DNA of 64,000 nucleotides from Micractinium sp. NFX-FRZ. Lineage: Eukaryota; Chlorophyta; Trebouxiophyceae; Chlorellales; Chlorellaceae. Position numbers and translations under genes: made by a program. The notes under the pieces are model-generated. The model was not told where the DNA came from. It did no database searches and saw only the letters and a program-made list of their open reading frames with translations. Positions 52,694 to 62,300 of the stretch are shown here, piece after piece. Where the stretch lies: contig JAPTJF010000137.1 of assembly GCA_029339195.1 (NCBI GenBank), forward strand, positions 62,001-126,000, written 5' to 3'. How positions within the stretch are numbered: the stretch's first letter is position 1; every line of letters begins with the position of its first letter.

Positions 52694-55600
52694 ATGGAGA
52701 ACGTGCTGCTGCACACGGTCCCGCTGGAGGACCAGCCCATGGCGAGTTCTGCGCTGCAGGGCCAACTGCATGCCATTTCTACCGCATTGTGGTGCTATAC
52801 ACGCCGGCATATAGCACGCAGCGTTCCGCCGGCCACATGCGCCGCAGCCACGGTGCTGCCGCAGCGCTCTGCGCGGCGGTCTCACTTGCGGATCGTTGGG
52901 GCATGAGCGTGCGACACCGAATTAAGGCCCGCGCCGCAAGAACGTCCGTTGCGACCGCCGCCGCCGCCGCCGCCCACCTGCCTTGCCTTAATTAAAGCAG
53001 GATGTGGACCTCCACCCCACCGAGTCCCTGCTGGCCTCTGGAATCATTGATGGCCACCTTGTGCTGCACAGCTTCAGCCGGGAGGCAGTGCAGCAGAGAC
53101 ACAAACTCAAGGTGAGGGGCAGGGGGCGGCACGCTCGTGACATCAGCTGTTGCCCTTGCCAGCAGCCGTTCAGTTAGCTGCCAATTGCGCTGCGTTAAAC
53201 AATCTCAGAGCTTGCTTCCATATGCAACTGCCCCGTGCCCCGATAGGCGCACGCTACCAGCTGCCGGGCTGCCCGCTTCTCAGGCGATGGAGCCCTAGTG
53301 TACACAGCCTCGACCGACCAGTCGATACTGGCAGTGGACGTTGAGAGCGGCAAGGCGCAAGCCCGCAAAAAGGATGCACATGACAATGCCATCAATCGGC
53401 TGGCAGCCACTGGGGGCACCGGGCTGGCATCAGGTGCGTGTCGGTGGGTTGCGCAGGGATGCGAGCCTGCACCAGCGGTAGGCATGTGGGGAGCAGCACA
53501 GTGCAAGCGCGTGAAAGGATGCAGATGACGGCGCAATCAAGCGGCTGTGCTTTCATGCCATAGGATGCCGAGGGACTGCCCAGCTAGTGGGGTTTGCAGC
53601 GGGCTGCTGTACCACTTGATCACTCAGCGACATGATACCATTATGTTGTGTCCTGCCTGCAGGGGATGATGAGGGCATTGTGAAGCGCACTGGTGCCTCT
53701 GGCTTGCTTTTTTTGCTGGCTTCCCCAACCCCACGGCCTGGTGCTGCAATCATTTTCTGCCTGTCTACCTTCTTCTTCTTGTTCTCCTGCAGGGGATGAC
53801 GAGGGCATTGTGAAGCTGTGGGACTCGCGGCAGCCGGACGCCGTGGCGACGCTGGAGGCGCACAGCGGTGCGTGCGTGGCGCCTGGGGCACCCTCCCTGG
53901 GGTGGCTTGGAGGAGGGTGGCAGGGCCGCTTGGGAGCTGGTGCTTTGCAGGGCGCGGAGTGCGGCACCGTTGTGTGGTCACATCCAACTAGTGTTTTTTT
54001 CCCCAAACAAACCCTACCGACCTCATGCTGGCTCTGCCGCTGACCTTTTAGCTGTGTTCTCAAGAAGCGCTCCCTGCTGTTCACGCACCCTCCCCACACC
54101 CTCTGCCAACCACCCTTTCGTCTTCCTGCACTGCTGCACAGATTATGTGGCCGACCTCTGCGTGTTCCCCGAGAAGCACTCCCTGCTGTCCGTGTCGGGG
54201 GACGGCACGCTGGCGGTGATCGACCTGCGCAGAAACAAGGTGGGCTGCTGCTGGTGTTGATCCTACTTTCATGCAGTTTGATTTGTTTTGTTGGGACTGC
54301 AGGCCTGCGCCAACTCAAGGTGGGCTGTCACGTTGCTGTCGCTGACTTGGAGCCTTTGGAGAAGGACACTTTAGCTTGTTTTGGCTGTGGCAGCGGTGGT
54401 CCTGCGCAGGAACAAGGCGGGCTGCTGCCGGTGTGTGTGACGTTAGTCGTGGCACCAACCACTGTGCTGAGCTTCCAACTCTCCCTCCTTCCCCGTGTCT
54501 GCCTGCGCCCTTCACCCCCTGCAGGTGGTCGCCCAGTCGGAGGGCGAGGCCGACGACGAGCTCCTGTCTGTGTGCGTGGTCAAGGCGGGCAAGAAGGTGG
54601 TGTGCGGCAGCACCAGCGGCGTGCTCGACATCTGGAGCTGGGGATACTGGAACGACTGCTCAGACCGCTTCACAGGTGGGTGGGGTGGGATCAAGGGTGG
54701 GGTGGTGGGGTGAGGGAGGGAGGGCCAGGGCCAAAGTGTTGAGTGCAGAGGTAGGCAGGTGCCCTGTATGGATGGGTGCGGTGGGATAGGGCGGTTTGTT
54801 GGCCCCTCCTTTTCCGGGGGCACCGAGCCCGTCCTCACCCCCGCTTCCCACCCACTCCCTCCCACCCCTCTCGTGCCATGTGCAAAACCACCCCGAGTGT
54901 GTCACGGGTGTGCTGCGGTACCACAATGGCTTTGCGCGAACTGCTACCGTCCGTCTCTCCCTCCCTCCCTGCCACGCTGCAGGCCACCCTGAGTTGTTGA
55001 CGGCTGTGCTGCTGTACGACGCCTCTCGTCTTCTCCCACATCCTCCAACCGCCACCGCCCGTCTCTGCCCCCCTGCCCCACCCCGCAGGCCACCCCGAGA
55101 GCGTGACCGCCGTGCTTCGGTACGACGACGACTCTGTGCTGACCGGCTCCAGCGACGGCCTCATCCGGGTCCTGTCCATCCAGCCCAACAAGATGCTGGG
55201 GGTGCTGGGGGAGCATGCAGGTGGGGCAGGTGGGGCAGTACATGGGAGGCACGTAGACAGTTTAAATAGTATGGCTGGGGTTGGGTGGACCCAAGAAGAT
55301 GCCTGGGGGGTTGCTGGGGGTGGAGCACGCAGGTTGGGGCGCAGTACGTGAAGAGTGGAGTTGTGACGGCGACAGTGTGTGGGCGGGGGGTGCACGCAGG
55401 CGGGGGCAGGGCGGGGCGGGAGGGCTTTGTGTGTAGGTAAGAGCTGGACAGGCGGAGGGGGCAGGCGGGGGGTGCTTCGGGGAGCACGCAGGTGAGCGTT
55501 TGTGAGCGCAGGGGAGCCACAGGGGCCGCGCCCACGCCTTTGCCAGCCTGCCCTGCGCTCATGACCTCTCCACCCTACACACACTCCGCACCCTCCTTGT

Positions 55601-56166
55601 CCTTCCACCTTACCACCGATTGCTGGCCACCGCCCCGCCCCCCTGCAGACTACCCCATTGAGCGGCTTGCCATGTCAGCAGACCGCGCCTACCTGGCAAG
55701 CGCCTCGCACGACAACACCGTGAAGCTCTGGGACCTAGCCCAGCTGGCAGACGAGGATGAGGATGAGGAGGATGAGGATGATGCAGGGGAGGAAGAGGAG
55801 GAGGAGGAGGAGGCGGGGGCAGCCGCGGCGGCAGGAGGGGATGAGAGTGAGGACAGCGAGGGCGAGGACGAGGGGGAGGAGGCGGGGCAGCAGGGTGGCG
55901 CGGCGCCAGCGGCGGCGGCAACGGCCGGAGAAGTTCCAGCGGCAGCGGCAGCTGGAGCAGGGGCGGCAGTGGCGGCGGCGGGGGAGGGAGCGGGAGCATC
56001 GAAAGCCAGCAGGGACGAGGATAGCGATGACAGCGACAGTGACAGCGACAGTGACGGCGGCAAGGGTGGGAAGAAGGGGCGTAAGCGGGTCAAGGGGCAG
56101 CACCGCATCCCCACCAAGAAGCAGGCGGGCGGCGGGAAAGGCAACTTCTTTGCTGACCTCTTGTAG
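52694..56166 (+). CDS. WDR55: WD repeat-containing protein 55 homologue
   Basis: Exons: 52694-52741, 53001-53111, 53247-53433, 53793-53867, 54142-54239, 54525-54675, 55089-55220, 55649-56166, giving 439 residues. Six or seven WD-type blades are visible: MDVDLHPTESLLASGIIDGH, SCRAARFSGDGALVYTASTD, INRLAATGGTGLASGDDEGI then VKLWDSR, DLCVFPEKHSLLSVSGDGTL, SVCVVKAGKKVVCGSTSGVL, AVLRYDDDSVLTGSSDGLIR, and RLAMSADRAYLASASHDNT then VKLWDL. The acidic, Ser/Asp-rich tail ends in a basic segment and GNFFADLL, as in WDR55 proteins, which are nucleolar and needed for pre-rRNA processing in animals and for development in plants. Intron 1 is GC-AG (GCGAGT at 52742). Introns 3, 4, 5 and 6 contain decayed exon copies. 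The start codon is chosen because the 16-residue first exon continues in frame into the first blade. Confidence 0.9.
53648..53690 (+). repeat. echo of WDR55 exon 4 start with acceptor
   Basis: CCTGCAGGGGATGATGAGGG and the following CATTGTGAAG match the real exon 4 edge (from 53786) except for one base, then diverge. It is a potentially functional competing acceptor. Confidence 0.93.
54890..55125 (+). repeat. three copies of the WDR55 exon 7 start
   Basis: CCACCC(C/T)GAG followed by (G/C)TG(C/T)(T/G)(G/T)CGGTAC-like sequence appears at 54892, 54983 and 55090. Only the third is spliced into the WD frame; the first two are degenerate. Unit length is about 91-107 bp. Confidence 0.82.
55756..56070 (+). 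repeat. low-complexity acidic coding repeat in WDR55
   Basis: (GAG/GAT)n and GACAGCGACAGTGACAGCGA-type repeats encode the Glu/Asp and Ser-Asp tail of WDR55. Confidence 0.9.
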
Positions 56167-56819
56167 CGCTGAGCTGGCGGCTGACCAGCCTGGCAGCTCA
56201 GCACGAGCGCATGTGCACCCCGCCCTGACTTACTCTATTGCTCATCCTGTTACTAACTCCTCACCCTCACTGCACCCATGATGTGCTCTTGCCGCACCAA
56301 ATGCAACCCCACCGACTTGTGAGCTGCAATCCACCCTCTGGGCTGAGGTGGGCTGCAAGGGCAAGTCTCGTCACATTGGAAAGCAATCAGTGATTGTACG
56401 GTGCATGCAAAAAACGGGCGGGGCCAGGAAGCTCGGGGTGGAATCAAAAGGTCTCAAACGTAACAAAAACAGGCGGCTGGGGAGGGATCAGTGCTTTCAC
56501 GCAGAAGAAAAAATGAGGCCAAGTAGAAGGGCGGCAGCGCCGTCGTCAAAACGGCTCCCGCAGCACGGGCAGCATGAATCAATCGTGTTGCTCGCCGGTC
56601 GCCGCACCGTGCCTCGCATGGCGCCCGCCCTGCCGCCGCTGCCACAACTCAACCGCTGGGCCATTCGAAGGACAAAGCAGGCCTGCAAGCAGGCAGAGGC
56701 CGCCGCTGCCGTCAACGTTGCTGCGGCTGTGGCCCGTGCTGCTGCCCCACTCAGGGCAGCGTGTATCCAAAGCAGAGAGGCGGCTGTGGCGGCTGTGGTC
56801 CCCGTGTGCCGGCCCCCGC
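56167..56819. other. intergenic region between convergent WDR55 and rubredoxin genes
   Basis: It contains the 3'UTRs of both genes. An AT-richer patch lies at 56380-56480. No coding exon and no clear TGTAA motif was found on either strand. Confidence 0.5.
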
Positions 56820-58541
56820 TCAGGGCAGCGCGTATCCGGCGAGGAACAGGATGAAGAAGGCGGCCAGCGAGCCAAAGATGAGCGCGCTCTTCTGCCCCTC
56901 AGTCATCGAGTTGGTGCCCAGACCGTACCCCTGGTTCTCAGCAAAGCCCGCCACCTGCCGAGGGATGAAGCCCAGGTCAGAGGCAGCAGCCGCCAGGTCA
57001 GCTCCATGCAGCGGTGGCCGGTTGGGTGGTGTGGGTTGTGCCTGCCTCTGCCGGGCGGGTGGGCAGTACACTATGCCTGCCCAGCGCACGGCCAGGCGCC
57101 CGCATGCGCACAGTACCCAACCCCGCCCCAGGGACACACGCACGCACCAGTCAGAGAGTGCACCCACCCGCTGCTGGTCTGAACACACTACAAACAGCAG
57201 TGCCTCACCTGCCGCTGCTTGAGGATGAACTGCTTCTTCTCAGAGCCGCACACGGGGCACTGCCAGTCCTCGGGCAGTTGCTGCACACAGCCAGGGCGGT
57301 CGTGGATGGGCAGGACGTGAAGAGGGTGAGAAGGAAGGGAGGGGAGAGCGGGGTGGAGCAGGGCAAGGCGAGGCGGCACCCGCAGTGCAGCCTGAGCAGG
57401 GAGGCGATCTCAGGGGGGGAGGAAGGCACCCAGGGCGGCTGCCAGTTCACGGGAACCCAAGAGGACTGCAGACTGCCAGGCAGGCAAGGTTCATGGGTTG
57501 TACACTTCTCCACCTCTCCAGATGGGGGGCACCATTTTGCAGGTGACACCCTATTTGTCACAAGGCGTGCACAACCTTGATAACAAACACTGGACAAAAG
57601 GTTTAAGTTTATTACCTGGAACTGGGTGCCTGGGGACACCGGGTACTCGGGGTCACCCTTGGAGGGCGAGTAGTCGTAGCCGCAGGACTGCAGCGGTGAG
57701 GCGAGGGTGGGGCCACAAATCACAAGAAGGACGCATGAGCAGGGCAGCGATGCAACGGTTGCACACAGGGGCCGTTCTGTGTGGGCCTAACCCTTGGCGG
57801 GTGGATGGCCACAGCCGCAGGAATAGCGAAGGCAGAAGGGAACCCTTTGCGTGCACAGTGCACAGCCATGCCAACAAGAGTACAGCGCACAGCACCCCAG
57901 GTGCAAGAACCGCACCACTCAGCAACTCAGCACCCAGCAATTGGAGGTGGCCTTGCTGGTTCCCACCACCATCACCTGCTCAGGTGCGTCCCAAATGCAA
58001 GCACCCACAAGCGTAACTGACGCCACAAAGGGAGCCGGCCCAGCACCCACCTTGCAGGTGGCCTCGCCGGTGCCCACAACCATGAACTTCTCAGCCGCCC
58101 GCAGCCGGTCTGCCTCCGCCTTCTTGCGCGCCGCCTCGCTCTCGGGGTTCTCCAGCTCCCCGCCAGGTGTCGGCTCTGGCTGCGCCTCTGCACGCACCTG
58201 CGCCAGCTGCGCGCGGCGCAGCGCACGCTGCTGCGGCGCCTGCAGGGGGCAGCGGGTGGCGGCGAAAAGGCGGCGGTGAGGCGGCGGCGCCAGCCACACC
58301 AGACGGAAACAAGCGATCTGGTCGGCAGCACGTGCACTGGGCATATTGTGAAAAATGCGCCAGGGGCTGGGCCTCAGGGGGTTGTGGGCGCCTGGCGCAG
58401 TAGGTTCGACGTCAGCGGCCTCAGCGCAGCCGGGTGCGGAGCCACTTGCAGGCCGGCCATGCTCACCCTGCGTCGGAATGCCGCAGAGCTGGCCGCGCCG
58501 CTGCGCGCCAGCGACTGCTGCTGCACCACAGCGAAAGACAT
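56820..58541 (-). CDS. RBD1: thylakoid-type rubredoxin
   Basis: Exons: 58541-58467, 58239-58051, 57687-57616, 57280-57209, 56954-56820, giving 180 residues. Residues 1-~50 are Ser/Ala/Arg-rich with few acids (MSFAVVQQQSLARSGAASS), typical of a plastid transit peptide, with a possible cleavage near QVRAEA. The rubredoxin domain has both iron knuckles, CKSCGYDYSP (C87, C90) and CPVCG (C120, C123), with the conserved DPEYPVSPGTQF and LPEDWQCP between. A C-terminal membrane helix (~160-178, SALIFGSLAAFFILFLAGYA) anchors it. This is the RBD1/RubA layout, which in plants, Chlamydomonas and cyanobacteria is a thylakoid protein needed for photosystem II assembly. All introns are phase 0 and GT-AG. 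An alternative upstream ATG at 58760, followed by a good GTGAGT donor, could add or splice to extra N-terminal residues. Confidence 0.93.
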
Positions 58542-59382
58542 GGGGCCGGGCTGCTGCTGTTGGCTGGTTGCTGGAGGTTTGGGGAGAGTCGCAGCGATTG
58601 CACAGGATGGCGGAGGGGCGGCAAGCGCCGGCACATGGACCACCCACCCTCTTTGCCGCCAGGCGGGCAGGCGGGCGAGTGCGGCACTCACGTAGGCAAG
58701 CGCTGCGTTGTGTGGGTCAGACAGCTGTATGATGGGCGATGTGGTGAGAACATCAAGCATGGCGTGCTGTTAAAATCAGCACAAAGGAAAGAGTGCTCCG
58801 CTGCGCGAACACTTGGGCGGCGCCGCTGTTGCGGCAGCGAGAGCTCAAAGGCGTGATAAGACCATGAACTTTTGGAACATGGCTTCAGCAGAGCATGCGC
58901 CCACCCATGTATACTGCCAATACGACAGACTTCCTTACTGGAATACGATAGCTCGTCTGGCAGCCAGCATCACCAGCAGCCTACTCCGTCAGTAAGTTAA
59001 AAACGGCCCTCTTCTGTTTGATGCAACCCTCTCGTTTCAGTGCATGGCAAGTGCTACACGTCCAAACCCCTCGAAATATGGCCTTGAACTCTAATTTACA
59101 GATGTCTTCTCAGCTGGAAATACGCACTGGCGCATCAGCTGTCGGGCTACATCATGAGTGCTTGCCCGCAGCATTCCGAGGGCCTCTGCCGGATGGCAAA
59201 CACGCAGCAAAGAAGGACAACAACAAGGCACACGTTCACACCATTCATTCACGATCGGCCTCGGCCAGTACATCATGATCGGTTCAGATTTTGCAAGGTG
59301 CTCCAATCCATTGCGCACTACCGATGACCATGCTTTGCTTTCGGATGAACACTTGAAGCCACTCAGGTTCCAGCTCTCGCTC
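58542..59382. other. upstream region of RBD1 and 3' region of RH58-like gene
   Basis: The open - strand frame 58542-58760 upstream of the RBD1 start is in frame and could be 5' coding or an untranslated leader. From 58770 to 59382 no coding exon is seen. A TGTAA on the - strand (TTACA at 59096-59100) lies 283 nt past the helicase stop. Confidence 0.5.
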
Positions 59383-62300
59383 TCAGTAGAGGTTGAAAAG
59401 GTCCTCCAGCCCCCGCCGCGTCGCCTCCACATCCTCCCCCTCAGCACCCTCCACCGCCGGCAGCTCCAGGGCCAGCGGCGCCTGCCGCTCCACACTGATG
59501 CCCAGCTCCCCTGCCATGCTCTCCAGCGCCGGCAGCTCCGCCTCGCTGACCAGGGTGGTGACCACGCCTGCGGGAGGCACGGTTGTTGGGGAGTGAACAG
59601 GTGAGGGGGTGGGTTAGGGGGGAGTTAGGAGAGATGCCATGCTCTCTAACGTGCTTGGTTGAGTGCACACTGCCAGGGAATGGTGGCGCGCATGGAGGTG
59701 CGGGACGGGAGGGCAGCAGGCACCAGTGCAAGCGCGGCCACATCTGCAGTGGGACGCCACCGACGTCAGCTGCGGTGAGGCGTCGGGCTGGCTGCCACTT
59801 CCGTTGCTGCACCCGGGACCCTGCCTTCTAGTTGATCACACGCAAGCCTTGCCCCATCCTCACCCTGGATGGCCGAGCCAATCCGTCCCGAGCGCCCCGC
59901 CCGGTGCAGGTACTCTGTGGCGCTGGCGGGCAGGTCAATGTTGTACACGTGGCTGCGGGAGGGGCGGAGAGGGGAGGAGGGGAGGAAGGGCAGGGGAGGA
60001 GGGTGGGCACGCGGCGTGCAAGCTGTTGCAAACACATATGCAGCAAAGGACTGGTGCCGTGGGTGTGCCGCCACAGGCGGGCGAGGCGGGCAGGCCGGCG
60101 GTGGCAGTGAGCGGCCAAGCGCAGCGAGGCTGGAATGCACGTGTGTGGCACGCAGGGCGGCGGTCAAATGCTCAAAGAGCCAGCCAGCAGCAGGGCAAGC
60201 AGGGCATACGCCAGTCGTATCAGGTTCTGCTGCACACCGTGGCTAGCAACTGACCTGACGGCGGGGAGGTCAAGGCCGCGTGCAGCAGCGGGGGTGGCCA
60301 GCAGCAGGGTGGTCTTGTTATCTCGGAAGCTGTGCAGCGCCGTGATTGGCTCGGTGCCCTCGGGAAGCAGCACTGCAGAGAGGGGGTGGGGTGGGGTGGG
60401 GTCGGGGGAGGCACATAGTGACACATGTACGCCTTTTTAAGGCCATCACCTGACATGGCCAGTGCAGCCACATGCGTGTAAGGTGATTTCGCTGCGGAAT
60501 GGGGCAAGTTCTGAATACTCGAGAAGTCTCACCCTACACAGTATGCTGCCAGACACTCTCACGGACTGTGAGTCTCTCTAAACAAAGAGCCGCGGCTCAC
60601 CCGAGATCTTGTGCTCCCCCCACAGCACAGTGCGCAGCGGCCCCGCCAGCTCCCGCGCCTGCTCCTCGCTCCCTGCAAACACCATCACACGCGCCGGCGC
60701 CTCGTCCTCGCTCTGCCTGCAGGTGGGCATCCGTGGCAACAAACCAACGGTTGGTCAGTCAGTCAGGCAGGCAGGCAGGCAAGTAGCTGTGGGGCAGCAT
60801 GCGGAATCAGGCGGTGCTAGGATGGCCCTGCCGGCATGGGATCAGGGCGGTGCTACCATAGGGCCGCCCAAGCAGCCGACAGGGCAGGTGGAAACGCGGC
60901 ATGCCCGGGTCAAATGTTGTAACGCAAGGAAGCCCGGGCGGCCGAGCCGCTCGCACTGGCAGTGGCACTGAAAGCGGCGCCACTAGGCTCTTGGCCGCAC
61001 TGCTACACCTTGACTGACAGCGGGCACAGCAGCGCACGGCACGGCACAGCTCAGCACGGCATGGCACAGCCCGGCCCGACATAGCACCAAGCTGCCCAGC
61101 ACATCCTGGCACATTTGGCAGTGGTCAGCACACGCCCAGCCCTGCCTGCCCTGCCCTGTCCCCGCCCCTGCCCTGTTCCCGCACCTCTTCAGGTCTGCCC
61201 GTATCTGTCGGCACATGGCCGCCACCTTGGCAGCCTCATCTGGCACCACGATGCAGCGGTGCTGCAGGCCCGAAGGGATGCGCATGCGCGCGCCCACCCG
61301 CACCGTCACCGGGTCGACCACCCAGCCCTGCGTGGAGGTGGTTTGGGAGACAGGGCGGCGGGCAGGCAGGGCAGGCGGTCAGCTGGGCTGCAGGTGGGTG
61401 GCTGTATGGCACAGTTTCGAAGCACGGGCGCAGCGGGGGTGCAGGCATTACGCATGCATACCTTGCAGCACAGTTCCCTTCCTGGTGCAGCGCCTCATCA
61501 GCTCAACCTCACCCTCCTCCACTCCCACCCCGCCCTGCCCTCACCCCGCCCTCACATCTCTCCTCCCCCCACAACCCTCTCACCCGCTCCACCGCGTGCT
61601 CTATGAGCGGCTCCTCCATGGTCGCCCCCACCAGCACAACCACAGGCTTGCCGCCTGCCTGCCCCCCGTGCTGCTCCTCTTGCTGCTGCTGCTGCTGCTG
61701 ATCCGCCGCTGCCGCCGCCCCTTGCTGCTCCCCCTGCTGCTGCTGCTGCTGCTGTGCCGCTGCATCTGCCATTTCTCCCTGCTGCTCTGTCGGCTCTGAG
61801 GATTCTTCTGAAGAAGAAGGAGGCAGTGCAAAGGACGCCTTCTGGCAGGCTGCCAGCATGATCCACTCCATGTCCTCCGGCTGGCTCTGCACAGCAGGTG
61901 GCAGCAGGGCGGGGTGCCACGTCAGCACCGCCACGTCGAAGCCATGCTGCCCTGAGCCCTCATCGCACAGCCTCACTCAGCAGTGCAAGGGAGCGCCCCA
62001 GGCAGGGGGTCCCTGCCAGCTGGCGGGACCCAGACGCTGCCCAATGCATGGCGGGCATAACGCAGGCATTCTCGCTACTAACACCCCGCCCCACAGAAGC
62101 TGCTTTTAACGCTAGATGGCACCACAACTGCGACGATGCCCCATCAGCAGCCAGCCACGTCAGCAGGGGCCAGGTCAGCATGCTGACCTGGAAGCAGGCG
62201 TCCACCTCATCCACCGCCAGCACCCGCGCATGCTGCACCACATCCAAAGCCTCAGGGGGCGTGAGGGCATCGGCTATGAATTCGGGGGTGCCTGCAGGGG

